A stretch of DNA of 64,000 bases from Branchiostoma floridae (lineage: Eukaryota > Chordata > Leptocardii > Amphioxiformes > Branchiostomatidae), in the NCBI RefSeq assembly GCF_000003815.2, contig NC_049997.1:2589237-2653236 (forward strand), written 5' to 3'. The notes below the pieces were generated by a model. That model saw only the letters and a list, made by a program, of their open reading frames with translations, made no database searches and had not been told where the DNA came from. Shown here piece by piece: positions 1 to 12,875 of this stretch. Position 1 is the stretch's first letter. Every line of letters begins with the position of its first letter. A program made the position numbers and the translations under genes.

Positions 1-698
1 GGATCGACTGCTGTTTCCATTAGTTAGTCTAAGATAAGAAGGGCCGGGGTTATCTTCAAGTTCTAAGGCGGGTTGCGAGGTTTAAATCTGCCTCGTGAAT
101 ATTTGAGTGGGTATCTCAACTGAAGCTGCGGCCGGGCAATTTTCCGCTCTAAGAATTTCCAAATCGAATCTTTCTACGCTTGCGAATTTTGTTGGCTTTT
201 TATTCATACTTGTGCGTTTTGCATGGTATTCTAGTCAAGGGTATAAAGCACTGATCCAATTTAGGACGCACCGACGCCACTAAGATGTCGCAGTTTCAGT
301 TTATTTGTTTACTAAAACGATGTTTCAGTGCGATATACCCGGTCTGAATGCAATCTGACAAATTCCTGATTCAACTGTCGATGTCTCACGATGTACCTAT
401 ATCATTATACAGCGCATACGCTAAGATTATTGTGTTTTCCTATAAAAACATATGCTGTTATCTGATTAACTATTATTTACTACAGTGTATCTCTCGCTGG
501 CTTCCGAAATCTCTTCCTCCGTGTCAGGTCCAGTCTCATATTCCTTAGCCTGGATGCTGATTGTTTCCAGCCTACACAGGCTAGTTCCATCTCAAAGCAG
601 ATCCTACGGTAGCATAAGATAGTATTAAAACTTGGTAAAGGAGTGTAGCCGACCAAGGAGTGTGCGTTGGCAATGAACACACCTACTAGTCCTAGGCC
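1..698. other. No gene seen
   Basis: AT-rich non-coding sequence; only short random-looking frames. The stretch after 540 contains GCCTGGAT/CCAGCC-type fragments resembling the inverted-repeat family that follows. Confidence 0.6.
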
Positions 699-953
699 AA
701 CCTGGAATCCAGTCTATCCCTGGCTCGGCCCATCGTGGCTAGTGTAGGCTCTCTACGGGCCAGATGCAGCTCTCTGCCGCCAGGGTAACCAATCGTTCAC
801 ACCCGGTAGGATTTTGCTCCCACTGGGCAAAGCCCTACCACGTAAAAATCCTACCGGGTGTGAATGATCACTTGGGTGGCAAAGAGTCTGCCCCGTAGAG
901 AGCCTACACTAGCTACGTAGGCAAAGCCACGAATATGACTGGATTCCAGGTTA
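699..953. mobile_element. Fold-back MITE-like element
   Basis: Termini AACCTGGAATCCAGTC (699-714) and its reverse complement (938-953). Inner arms also pair: CTAGTGTAGGCTCTCTACGG near 738 with its complement near 893, and CACACCCGGTAGGATTTT near 799 with its complement near 846. No coding capacity; no clear target duplication. Confidence 0.8.
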
Positions 954-1049
954 TACATCTTATAAAGATCGGGGGTCTAGCATCCAGGCTACATCTTCCC
1001 AGACAGGTCGACCTATCCTGGACCCTGTTACTCCAACGATTATCCTGGA

Positions 1050-1566
1050 NNNNNNNNNNNNNNNNNNNNNNNNNNNNNNNNNNNNNNNNNNNNNNNNNNN
1101 NNNNNNNNNNNNNNNNNNNNNNNNNNNNNNNNNNNNNNNNNNNNNNNNNNNNNNNNNNNNNNNNNNNNNNNNNNNNNNNNNNNNNNNNNNNNNNNNNNNN
1201 NNNNNNNNNNNNNNNNNNNNNNNNNNNNNNNNNNNNNNNNNNNNNNNNNNNNNNNNNNNNNNNNNNNNNNNNNNNNNNNNNNNNNNNNNNNNNNNNNNNN
1301 NNNNNNNNNNNNNNNNNNNNNNNNNNNNNNNNNNNNNNNNNNNNNNNNNNNNNNNNNNNNNNNNNNNNNNNNNNNNNNNNNNNNNNNNNNNNNNNNNNNN
1401 NNNNNNNNNNNNNNNNNNNNNNNNNNNNNNNNNNNNNNNNNNNNNNNNNNNNNNNNNNNNNNNNNNNNNNNNNNNNNNNNNNNNNNNNNNNNNNNNNNNN
1501 NNNNNNNNNNNNNNNNNNNNNNNNNNNNNNNNNNNNNNNNNNNNNNNNNNNNNNNNNNNNNNNNNN
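1050..1566. other. Assembly gap (517 N)
   Basis: Run of N. Open frames crossing it are artefacts of untranslated N codons. Confidence 1.
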
Positions 1567-2440
1567 ACATGATATTTTAGAAGTTGATTGGTATAAACAC
1601 AATGCAGTTTCAGAATGATATAAGTACACGAGTTTGATACATAACTCCATCCATAGTATTATATTAACATAAGTACATGGCAATAAGATAGTTGAACTTG
1701 TTTCAGACAAGGAGGGTTGGGTCCCTTGTATTCCCTTTATTGCTTGTTCCTGAGTCTCGACATGAGATATATTTCATTGTATTCACCTGTCCTCAAGCAA
1801 CCTATATATCTCCAATATGAAGCCTCTATTATGAATTGACCACAAAAGAGCTATGTCATGTCTTTATTGATTATGCAAATAAGGTATTCATTAGAATAAT
1901 GCACATTTTGGTGTATGCACCTGGCCATGACTGTTTTTCTAGTATTTAGAAACTGGTACGTTATATGCACCTACCCTATGGATATCTTCACCTCCAATAT
2001 GACTGTTTTTCTAGTATTTAGGAACTGGTGTTTTACCCGTGTTTCTTAAGACTGGTACTTTACCAGTTTGTTGTAGCATTTAGCAACAGGTATATGAACT
2101 TGTGCGTAGATAGTGTTTATAATGAGAAACTATTGTTCAATTGTGTTTTTCTTAGTGCTTTGGAAAGAAAGAAAATACTGTGACTAATTGAAAACATATA
2201 GCTGACGTATTCCGTGCCATAGACGGTGTTGATTTATACGTTCACAATAGCATTGTTTTCTATGCCACCTCTGACATGTCAGCTGCAAAAAAAATGTCCT
2301 TTCAATGTAGTGTTTGCACCGAACAAGGTATGACATCTTACGGTAATAAGGTGCCATATAGGTACCAGGTAACGCACCAACTATGTTACTCCCAGGTGCA
2401 GTATAGTACCAGGTAGCGCACCTAATATGTATTAACCAGC
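1567..2440. repeat. Intergenic with short direct repeats
   Basis: GACTGTTTTTCTAGTATTTA occurs at about 1929 and 2002 with similar flanks. A GGTACCAGGTAACGCACC-like segment near 2360 recurs near 2408. No gene seen. Confidence 0.6.
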
Positions 2441-2474
2441 TGCTCTTTAGACCCCTCCGAGGAATACTAGTAAT

Positions 2475-2750
2475 GTTCGGGGGGGGGGCGAAAACGCTAA
2501 AGGGGGGCGAAAACGCTAGTGATCTCGCCCCCCCGCGGGGGGGGGGGGCGAAATCCCTGTCACACCGGCACTCATGATTAGGCCCTGAAACATTATATCA
2601 AAACTTATGCTAGCCCTTATGTGTTTTGTGTAATAGTTGCAGCCACGCACTGTATCGTTTACGATTGTCGTGCAGGAAATTTCTATCTCATCAGACATCT
2701 CAGTTAAAAGAGAAATAGTTCAGACTCAGCCCCCCCCCCCCCCCCCAATC
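2475..2750. repeat. G/C homopolymer runs
   Basis: Several runs of 7-16 G or C (near 2481, 2527, 2537 and 2731) with a repeated GGGGGGCGAAA motif. Low-complexity sequence prone to length error. Confidence 0.75.
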
Positions 2751-3012
2751 CTGAAAGTGAAACCTGTTTCTGGCCTAGTAGCAGTACTTCAGAGCACAAC
2801 CTCGTCCTTCTGTCGTAAACGCCCATTCATCAGATCTTCCTTGAGCTTTGAAAAACAACATCGTCACGATTTTGTGTTGATAGAATCACTTGAGGGCGAG
2901 GTTCACGGACTGCTTACATGTATCTGCTTTCTGTTCCCTGCCAAACTAAGGACGGCACACCAGGCTTTGGAAAGGAAAGGCCACCTGTCGAATCAGATGA
3001 ACGTCAAGTTCC

Positions 3013-4236
3013 TAAAGGCCCCCTCTCACTTGACGTGCGGCGGGACGCTTGCGGCATTGCTGCGTTCGAAAGCGCAGATGTACCCCCACGGAACCTAGAG
3101 GTGCCGCAAGCAAACCTAGAGGTGCCGCAAGCAAACCTAGAAGTGCCGCTTGCAAGCGCGACGTTTTTTAAAAAGTTTAAGAATAACGCAAGTGGCAAGA
3201 TGCCGCAACAGTGCCGCAACAGTGCCCCAACGGTGCCCCAACAATGCCCCCACAGTGCCGCCACCATGCCCCAAACAGTATCAAGGATATATTTTGCCTA
3301 TTTTACACCAAGAATCAAAAGTAAACATCCTTTTATTACCGAAAAACTATTTTAGATGCATTTCTAATAATTTTACAGCGGTTTTGGATCCAGTAAAAAA
3401 ATTGCGAATTCCACAAAACTTACCTTGTATCCGTATTCAGAGTTAACTTAAAAAATACATCTTTTGATTTATTTAATGGATTCTATACTTGAAAACAAAA
3501 AATAAGTAACTGGTTTATCGATTAACCTACGGATACAGAGAAAAAGATTATCGTACAACGTTCAAATAGAAATTGTTTATGTTGGATGATAACGAGTTTG
3601 CGTTTGCGTTATAACGTTGCAATCATTGCTGGTAGCCTGCCACCGATAAATTACAAAATTGCAGTCATTCGGACTGATGGGCCATATCTTCGTCACTTTT
3701 TACAAAGATGATAGACTTAGACATCAATAGGCTGGCAAGCCATCCGCCGACAATGAAAATACTCCGCGTCATACAAAAAAGTATGAAATATCAAGCATTT
3801 TCATTTTAAAAATTTGCAAAATTGGTGAATAAACATATAAACATACATAATTACACATAACGTTACATGGTGCAAAACGTACACATCGATTCAAATCTGG
3901 TATATGGTTCGTGTCCGTTCATTTGGGTCATTTCCTTTACAGTAAAAGTCTTTCAAGGTTATTTATAGCATATGTATCATATAATTCATTATCATAAGGG
4001 AAATCTTTTTCATTATAAATCTCATTTTGGGGCATTCTCATCATTTTACAGTGATTTTTAATAGATTGATAACGCTGCAATTGTCAATAACATGTTCATT
4101 TAGTCTAGAAACGCAACAGTGCCGCACGTCAGTGTGAGTGCAAGACAAAATCGGTGAAATTATCACAACAGTGCCGCAGTTTTCGAACGCAGCAATGCCG
4201 CAAGCGTGCCGCACGTCAAGTGAGAGGGGACCTTTA
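3013..4236. mobile_element. Non-autonomous DNA transposon with ~57-bp terminal inverted repeats
   Basis: The left end begins TAAAGGCCCCCTCTCACTTG and includes a GACGTGCGGC...GCGGCATTGCTGCGTTCGAA block. The right end (about 4178-4236) is its inverted match. The left subterminal part holds tandem GTGCCGCAAGCAAACCTAGA units and GTGCC(G/C)CAACA units. No transposase frame; family not assigned. Confidence 0.75.
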
Positions 4237-7200
4237 GCCTGAGTCTTGGTCAATTGTGAAGACCCCAGTTTGATACGTTAATATCTAAACTGGATGCTTG
4301 TTTGTCTTACTTTGAAAGTCTTTCTTTGATCTTTTTTTAATGTTTTTGGAGATTTGTAACAAATCTGTTGGGTATACGAAGTTTTTTGCGGAGCAATTGC
4401 ATACCTTGCTACACTTAAGTATAATTTACCGATACTGTGCATAATTGATATCTTCCTTTCTTAAAAGAAAACAAAATAGCTGGTACTTCATACTTGACCT
4501 ATATGTGTTCGTCGGTCAAAGGTCAGCCTGAAAAACTTGTGTTGTGCATGGAACTTGAGGGTAAGCTGCTTCGTTTGTAAACAGAAAACCACAGTCATAA
4601 CCATACTGCATGCTGAGGTCGACTTCTGTCGTTGCAGACGTTCCGGGTAGTTTTCTTGGAAGGAAGGGGAGGGGTATTTTGTGGGCAATTGTGTCCCTGT
4701 TGTGAGCACATTTGCACTGACATGTAGTCTTTATTATATTTGTGCATTTCTTGTTGCGAGAATCTGTTGTCATTTTTCCGGAGTTCGCATGTAAATGCTG
4801 CTTGGTGCACACAGTGGTAGGCTGCTCCATGAATAGGATTTCGTCCGTGCACCCCGCAGAATTGTGAAGAGCGTGTCGAAAGCATTCTCTTTGCTCTAAC
4901 CGCTCCTCAGAGAAAACCCCTTTTAGTGGCCGTCAGCTGGACATTTCCCCCTGCGTCTGACCAATGCTTAGTCAAGTCTGGTCATTTCACAGCTCAACAG
5001 CCAGTCGTAAATCTTGTAGAGAACTTTATTTTCACCAACGGAGAGTCTACATCCTGTGGTTAGCAGACAGCTGTTCATCCTTTATGTATCCTTGGTTATC
5101 CAGGTCTACGCGCATACTTGCAGTGCGTGGTGTCGCAAAGCACACCAGTTACTTGTCATGATTGTCGCGATTGGCGGTTTTAGGTTTCAATGGGCTGCCG
5201 TTGTGTGCCATGCGTCACTTTACCCTTGAAAGACTACAGAGAGATGAAGGATCACAGGCAAATACAATGAGAGCGTTTGCTAGGATTTGAATTTGTAGTT
5301 TATGCTGCCGAATCTGGTACGACCTAGCGCTGTAGAAGATGATCTGACGTGCAATGGATGGAAGACCCAGAGACTGGTGATTCTATCAGTGAAGGTAGTT
5401 AGACGCTCTTTTTACATTCCCTTATTTGGTCAAATTGTTTGTTGTCCTGACGTTACCATTAGTGTTGGCGCGTGAAAATTTATAGGCCTCATTTCTTGTT
5501 GATGTCATTGACAAAAGGTCCACACAACCACACAGTAATCAAAACACAAAACAACCTTTGTCGTGACAATTGACATGACCGATGATGATGTTGCAATGAT
5601 GTCACGACAAGAATGCACGGTATGGAATGGAATTGCTTAAAGCCAAAGGGAGAGCTTTGGTTAGCCTGACAAAGGGTCCACAGAACCACACTGTAATTGT
5701 AAATAATACACACTAGCTTCTGTTCTACTAAACAATTGACATGAGCGATGACGATGATGAAAGGTGCTAAGCTTGGGTATCAGCCGATTACCGGGGATCT
5801 TTACACTCGCTGTCCTAAAATATCAGGGCAGTGAATGTAAGGATAGAAGTCAAATGGTAACTTGGCTATATCAATGCCAAGGCCATATGTACATGTATAT
5901 ATATGCCCCTTTGATCAATGAGCATCTCTGACTGAGTGCAAGTGAAGTCCTCTGACCCAGGCACATCGGGCACGTCACCGGTAATTTGACAATTCTGGAG
6001 GTCAGCTGCCTCTGGTTAGCAGACGAGCGCGGTCACCTCATGTTGCTATTAGTTACGCTCGATATCCCCAATTGATTGGTTGGTTTGTTGTCAAGTCAAT
6101 CCTGATTTCCATCATCTCAAGGAGGGGGACCTCGTCAAGATGTTGTTTCAATGGTGTTTGTGGATTTGTTTGTGGTTGTACAAGTTATAAATGGTATGGT
6201 TTTCTCTGTGTCGATAGGGATTTCAATGCCAGAAAACCAATATGGCGTGCAGCTTTCTTGGAAGCTACAGCCTCTTCTTTAGTTCTTTGTTATAAGGATA
6301 ACTGAAAAGCTTATTGATGTAGTGATAGACTTTGAGAGTACATTGTAAAGGTATCTGTCTCCCTTTACATTCAAAACGCCTTCGATACACTGATAGGCTT
6401 TGACGCCCGACCATTACCCTCTTTGTGAAATACTAGTAGTGCGGTCTATGCATAGATATAATCATTTTTAAGTTTACCGCTTGTTAGCGGCTGAGGTGGA
6501 CCACCATTGTACCCCATTGTCTATAGACATAACCTGTTTTTTTTTAACATTTGGTCATTAAGGAGTCTAAGGCTGAAAACAATTACGAAAGCACTGTGAC
6601 CTCTCAAACCCCCACGATAACAAAGTTGCGGGAAGCTTATCCACTAAAAGGCCTCTCACTGAGAGGTTCACCATAAACTTCCAGGGGTTTACACTCTGGG
6701 TCTCCCTACCTTACAGAGTAGTCTGGAACTCCTAAACCAAGCCTAGTTGTCAATAGGACAGACACGGAACGGTTCCTCAAATCTATGCCACAAGTGCACA
6801 ACGTGATGCCCTTGAGAAAGGCATTCAAGTTACACGACATTCCTCACTTCACCAATTGCAAGGTGTGAAATGTGCAGTACTAGACTCTGTCTGTACTTTG
6901 TATGTGGAAATAAGCTACTGACTTGAGTGTAGTGCAACATTGTCCTCGTACACAGCAGATTTGTTCTTCACAAGAGCTAGGCAACTATTGGTATCCTGTC
7001 AGCCGAGAAGCTGTGATGTGGTATATGGCACCTTCGATTGGTCACATTCTTCCGACATACTAGTATTCATAAATTACTGACCCAATCGTTTAAGCTTTTT
7101 CAACACTCTGATTAGCTAGGTTCGATATGGCATTTGAAGCAGACGACACAACTACGGGGTCTTGCAAAAATAAAATCTTGGGTGGCATTTCTCAGTCTCT

Positions 7201-9396
7201 CTGTGAGACATGATAAAACCACCATGACATTTACACTGCGTCTGCGTTTTCAGTCGGTGGTTTTACCATAGTTGAATACATATGTATCCCTCCGCGGGAT
7301 GCTAGTCGTGTAGGTTTTGACTATTTAACTTCAAAGACGTGCTCATTGACCCATTTTATTGTTTACTAATAGCAAGCTTTATCATACTCGTGCTTTCTTT
7401 GTGGAAATTCCACATGTTATGAGTTGGGGATCAAGTGCAGTCTTCATAGATGACCTAGTTTGCTACTCTCCAGCCAAGCAGAGGTTGAGTCGCGTAGATA
7501 TAGTAGTAGTCGGAAAAATTACACTGCCGCTACTAGTTTGTTAAGAAGGTTACTTTATTGATCAGGCCTGCCTCTCTACTCTTAACTGTAGTCTTTATTC
7601 TCTATCTGAAACTGTGAAACTCACAGTGTGAAGACTGTGACCATGGTGATCATATGGATTATGAAACTGGTCGAGGTCCCAATTGCAATCGTTTTATAAC
7701 ATTTCATCACCAAATCTTCTTCTACATGGGAATTATAAACTGTTCTTTGTGTCACGAAAGGTGTCGAACTATAACGTTATGTGGATATCAGGTGACACTG
7801 ACCATGAAATGTCACGGGGTCATGACCTGTATATAGAGGTCAGACTAGTCCTGATAATCTATATCTGTCGCGATTCGTCCGTCAGACCCCTATTGTTTTA
7901 TCGCTTTTATTCTATTTCAAGCAAACTAGAGGAAATATCTGTTTCTAAATTGACCATCACTCACCTCCCGGAACTCCTACCCTCAGTCTCTCGAACGTTC
8001 TCCTTTTCCCTCGCCTGTAGTCATCCGGAGGAGAGCAAATAAGAAGAGTCATTCAAGAAATTGGGCGAATCTCAGTGGGGAGGGGGGCGACACACGGAAT
8101 CGCTGCAAGCAGGAATTTGAAGGTCACGACAGTTCACAATCATACTCATGTCAAGAATTTGACCACTGGATTGGATCGTTTTCTGGTCTACTGCATTTTA
8201 TCAGTTACACGTTACGTACATAATTGGTAAAGTCAAAGAGACTCTTACAAGTGATTGTCAAATGACCTGTGTTCTAGGACCTTGAGATAGTGTCGCAGTA
8301 TGTCAGTTAATCCCATAAACACAGTTAAAAGAATCAGTTGAATGAGGGGTAATCACTTGACAGGATGAAAGATGCCCCTATTGGTGGTTGGCAGTAGATT
8401 CTAACTAAGATAGACCAAATAACAGCTGGGAGTGACGACTTGTAGGTTCCGTGTCCTCCGGTGCACTTGACTAACGATTGTGTCTATTTGGACTAACGAG
8501 GGATCTGCATGAAAGCTGGGTGGCAGGGAAGCGGCAAAGCTTCGACTTTACGTCTCATCAAAATCAGTTTGTTGTGATGCTTGTCTCTAAATGAAAAGAT
8601 ATGGAAGACAGGAAGACCTCTTGATCTCCCCCAAACCTTGAACTTGTGAAATTAACCTTGAAGGGTTTGGTACCCTGGCTTAAAATAACGGTTGAAAAAA
8701 AATAGTGTAGAATTGAAACAGTAACGTTTCGTTAACGTTGCCTCTGTTGCAATAAAGTCTTCAATGGAGACAAGAGTGTTTAAGCGTGTGTGTTTGTGTG
8801 TATGTTGACGCGTGTGTGTCTGTGTATATGTGTGCGTGAGTGAGTGAGTGTTAGTGTACGCGTTGCATTTATTGTATTGCTTCCCCTATGGCCGATGAGA
8901 CTACGGAACGGGTGAGGTGAGGTGAATGCCATCAGAAATTTGCCTGTAGTTGAATAAACGCTTTAAGTCTGCAATGAAGACTGTAATGTATGTTAGTATC
9001 AATGACGTGACATATATATTTTGGTTGAGGATAAATATGTTTTGTGGACTAAAACCAGCCATTCATGTGTAACGCGAAACATCCATCCATCACTCTCTTG
9101 TTTGCAGGTTGTTTCGACGCGTACACTGCAGTTATTTTCCGGTTTATTTGCGGTGTTCCTTCGCGCGTGCCTGTCTGCTTGACCTCCTGACCTCGCGTTA
9201 ACTCTTTATCAGGATTCCCGCAGTGTGACTCATATTTTACTGTGTCTCCTAGAGGAGAAGTTATCACGTAGAGGGGTCCGTAGTCGGCCAGACGTGATCT
9301 TTCACTGGTACGTTGACCTGGCCTACATTCAAGCTGATGGAGGTTATGAATAAAAATGTTGTGGACTCTGTTGTGTCTGTGGATATGGATCCTCTC
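4237..9396. other. Intergenic, no confident gene
   Basis: Only short cysteine-scattered frames without splice or family support. It includes a ~165-bp direct duplication (5506-5610 and 5670-5760), a SINE-like scrap near 6790-6870, and TG-rich sequence near 8780-8850. Confidence 0.5.
5506..5760. repeat. Diverged tandem duplication, period ~165 bp
   Basis: TTGACAAAAGGTCCACACAACCACACAGTAAT near 5508 matches CTGACAAAGGGTCCACAGAACC... near 5667. TTGACATGACCGATGATGATG near 5570 matches TTGACATGAGCGATGACGATG near 5736. Confidence 0.65.
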
Positions 9397-9525
9397 TATG
9401 CAGATGTTGATGGGGAAAATTGTAACTTTTATCTTTTTCTGTCAGCTTTTACCACCAACAAAGCTGACAGAAAAAAGATGGCATATAAGAAAAAGGTCAC
9501 AGTTTTCCCCCATTAACCTCTGCAT
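9397..9525. repeat. Long hairpin (fold-back repeat)
   Basis: The left arm from 9397 (ATGCAGATGTTGATGGGGAA...CTGTCAGCTTT) pairs with the right arm 9460-9525 around a ~12-base loop; the right arm has a ~10-base insertion. Could be a small MITE or a hairpin RNA source. Confidence 0.7.
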
Positions 9526-10102
9526 GGAAAGTATCTTTGGAACTTCCTTGTTTTTCTTACATTCAAGTTACTTTTAAGACAGTCTACCGTACCGAAGTTC
9601 ATTTTGTAGACCTACCTTCCCAAAGAGCATGACATCACTACATTACGTCACCAGGGTTCACCGATCCTTTGAAACCCCACTTTAGTCTGGTCTCCTCTTT
9701 CTAATTTTCACCTCGTAGCGTTACCATGACAACAGACCCGTACGTTCAGTCTGGCGGTCTCGTTAAAGTTCCGCCTTAAAACTTTTATTATGCGCGATGA
9801 TCTCGAAGAGTAGAACCAGCCATTGAACATGGCTCAGGGGCAACATTTCATCACGCCAGATATGAACTGAGACTAACTGAGACAGGGGGTTGCTTCACAA
9901 ACTTTCAACGGCTGTCAAGACTTCGAAGGACCAACTCTCTGTATACCATCGTCCTGAAGTTCTTACCTCACCACTGCTTGTTACATTCTCCTACGAAATT
10001 AGTAGATATATGTGGAGAAGGAGACCTCAAGCCAACCGTTCACACTTACGCCACATCTTCAGAAAAGACGCTGGAGCCGCATGTCCCCGTTTAGGAACTT
10101 AT

Positions 10103-10202
10103 NNNNNNNNNNNNNNNNNNNNNNNNNNNNNNNNNNNNNNNNNNNNNNNNNNNNNNNNNNNNNNNNNNNNNNNNNNNNNNNNNNNNNNNNNNNNNNNNNN
10201 NN
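10103..10202. other. Assembly gap (100 N, standard unknown size)
   Basis: Exactly 100 N, the usual placeholder for a gap of unknown length. Confidence 1.
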
Positions 10203-10664
10203 TTGGAGAGTAGTAATTAGGAAGCGTCACTAATAATATAATGACATAAGGGACAGAGTTATGTGGTTCGGAGTGCAATGATTTATGGGTCTCAGGCAAG
10301 TGATACGTGCTTCTGTGGTTTTCTGAATTTCACCCTGCCCCACTTGAGAATTTGGTGAACCCAAAGAACAGTGGGCTGATCTAAAGCAATCCCTGTTTCT
10401 AGTCATGGCTTGTCACTGTCGGAGATACCATCGACTTATTAACATCAGACTCACTCACTATTGATCCTGCACGTGGTAACAACCTCATAAATGATGAAAA
10501 CAGTGAATATTAGACACAAAAGTTTAATGTTCTCGGTCATTATTCTGTACAAAGTTCCAGTTTTCCCTAGGTAACGCACCCTGTTTGCCCATAGAGAACT
10601 CAAAACACGTTTTGTCCTGCTCGGTCTTGAGGGATTTAACCCCAAGACGAAACGTAGCCTGGGT

Positions 10665-10755
10665 GCCAGACTGTTTCCGGGGCCTATAGCCTAACTCCTC
10701 GGCCCTTCAGCCAACATACTCTCCAAGGAGATTAGACAGCAGGCACCCTGAGTTA
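10665..10755. repeat. Fragment of a dispersed repeat (CCAGACTGTTTCC type)
   Basis: The segment from GTGCCAGACTGTTTCCGGGGC to ACAGCAGGCACCCTGAG closely resembles 56985-57085 (GTCAGACTGTTTCCAGGGCC ... ACAGCAGGCCCCCTGAG). The same family is suggested. Confidence 0.6.
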
Positions 10756-10779
10756 TTTTAGACCCTGATAAACACGTTA

Positions 10780-11088
10780 AGGTGGGGTCACACATGCGTA
10801 TATATTTAAGTCCGTTTTAGGTGCGTATGAAGCTCTTAGTCTCTACCAGGCTCCACAGGTCGCGGGGAAAATAGTACAAATTGGACAAATATAGATACAT
10901 AACATGCCAGATGAGTTAGCTGACCGAGACGTATGGTTAGCGACCAAGCTAACTCGTCTGACTTGTTGCCTGTTTACGTTTGTCCAATTTCTATTATTTT
11001 TCCAACGACCTGTGGGGCCTGGTGGAGGTAAATACTCCCATGCGCGCCTCATACGGACTTAAATATATACGCAGGTGTGACCCCACCT
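10780..11088. mobile_element. PIF/Harbinger-like MITE, copy 1
   Basis: 309 bp. Termini AGGTGGGGTCACAC and its complement; flanked by direct TTA (10777-10779 and 11089-11091), the 3-bp target type of PIF/Harbinger transposons. The whole length is a near-complete fold-back. Copy 2 at 31883 is in the opposite orientation. Confidence 0.85.
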
Positions 11089-12704
11089 TTAGATAGTATT
11101 GAGATCGGGCCGGAGGCTTGTTTCCAGGCTAGAAGAAACGATGACATGATTAACGTTCAATCAGTTGCTTCATTTCATCCTATAATACAATCATTACAAT
11201 CATTAAGTTACCTTGAAAGTAATGGATATCATTTACAGCTACAGTTTCCCTGTGTCCAGAATTAGTTTGCATGTGTAATATATCGTCTTTACCCCCAAAC
11301 AGTATGACTTGAATGCGGCAAGGAATGCAGGGGTTACATCTCTGAGATAAGAGCCGGCTGGCTGTTTCCTCGCCACAATGTGTTCCGGATTTCTGCTGTA
11401 GCCCGGAGCTGAAGTGGGGTCAGACGGCGTGACTCCTCTATCCGCTCCCTGTACGACTTCACCGATAAGACTTTTCATCGCGAAAGGTTCACATTAGCAT
11501 GTGGTGACGTTTGACACACAAAGTATCACGTTTTGCTCTTACCCACACCTACTTTCCTTATTGACCAACGAACCAAGAGACAAGTCATGGCCATTATGAG
11601 TGGGCGGGAAGAAGGGGTGTCTAGGCGTGAGCTTGAACCATATGCAACTTCGCCATTACACTTAGTCTGTGACAGTAAGTCAAGGTGAACTAGTCGTCCT
11701 CATACTGGGTGAGCCATTATGGTCTAGCTACTTGTACCGAAAAGCAGCTTTCTTACATCTGCAAGCCCCGCTCTCTACGGCATAAATGTGCTGGGTTCTT
11801 AAACGCGTAGAGGTGTGATGCCTGAGTTAGGTTAACGCCCGAAGCTCCCACACAAGACATCTACTGACTTCCTCTTAGGTTCCAAACTATTCTGTGTCCG
11901 GGGCTGTAATAGCTGGCCCCTCCCCGCAGATGAGGCGGGTTGCTATAAGCGAGATTTAATCAGGCTAGGTTCCAAACGAACTCATTCAACCCCACACGCC
12001 AGGCCCGATCGGGGTTTGGAACCTCCATGGTTCCAGTATGGAACAACCATAGATATGATATTTATTATAATTGTGTTAAACAGCTAGTTGGTCTTCACAA
12101 GGAAATAGCCAAGACCATTTCTCCATAGTTTTAGGTGACAGCATATGGTCACAAAACCCTCACGGATGACCTGCAAATCCTCAAGCAGGGAAAACTCTGT
12201 ACAGTGCAGTATTTACAGTGCAGTATTTTCCATATCCATCATCTAACGACAGCTTTCTAGCTCTACCGGGCACTTCCATTGGAATGTGGGCAGCTATAGT
12301 TTGGATGCTTCAGCCTGTTCGCCATGTGGGAGACTTTGTCGCTATCTCTGTGTGTCTGATATGGTGGGACGACGTAAGGTCAGGACAGATTTACCTTCAA
12401 GTTTGAGACAGAAATGGATAAAGTTTGACTAGCCTGATTGGATTGCGCTCATAGTGGCCCACCCAACGTCTTACCTGTCAATCCCCGTACGGCGGAGTTT
12501 GCAATACTCAGACTAAAGGTGATGCCTATTTGAATGATTGTGTGATAAGGCAACATCAAGTTGATCAACAAGGTGAATTTTGAAGTAGACATCCACACGC
12601 TTCGTAGGCGAAGAAACAATGTACACATTTCATGACTTGACTGAGGTACTGCTTGACCTCGTCTTCTTCTCTTATCGTCCTGATAGACGGCTGTACCCCT
12701 GTAC
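11089..12704. other. Intergenic, repeat fragments only
   Basis: It includes a dispersed-repeat fragment at about 11890-11968 (GCTGTAATAGCTGGCCCCTC...GCGAGATTTAATCAGGCTAG). This recurs inverted at 61522-61605 and more distantly at 12430-12515. No gene seen. Confidence 0.5.
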
Positions 12705-12833
12705 ATGGCAGTCTCCGTGCTGCTTCTTCTTCTCGTGTCATCACTACACTCTTCCGCTCCAGTGCTCAGCGTACGCCCTTCCTCTTGGGGCCAGAGCTTC
12801 CAGATCTTCCTTGATGAATGGTTCAGTGACTAA
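12705..12833 (+). CDS. Short ORF with strong signal peptide (42 residues)
   Basis: ATG at 12705 in a good context (ACATGG) opens MAVSVLLLLLVSSLHSSA, a textbook signal peptide. It is followed by a short mature part (VRPSSWGQSFQIFLDEWFSD) and TAA. A T/C-rich tract ending GATAG at 12687 gives a plausible acceptor just upstream, so this may be the first coding exon of a secreted protein rather than a complete gene. An internal donor (AGC|GTACGC at 12770) is possible. No family recognised; a chance occurrence cannot be excluded. Confidence 0.3.
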   Translation: MAVSVLLLLLVSSLHSSAPVLSVRPSSWGQSFQIFLDEWFSD

Positions 12834-12875
12834 AAGCACAACAAGGCTGTATTCCAAGCTATAGAACATCTACAC

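Noticed and set aside
913-1710. Long open frames on both strands
   Set aside because: They span the 517-N gap, where stops cannot be seen.
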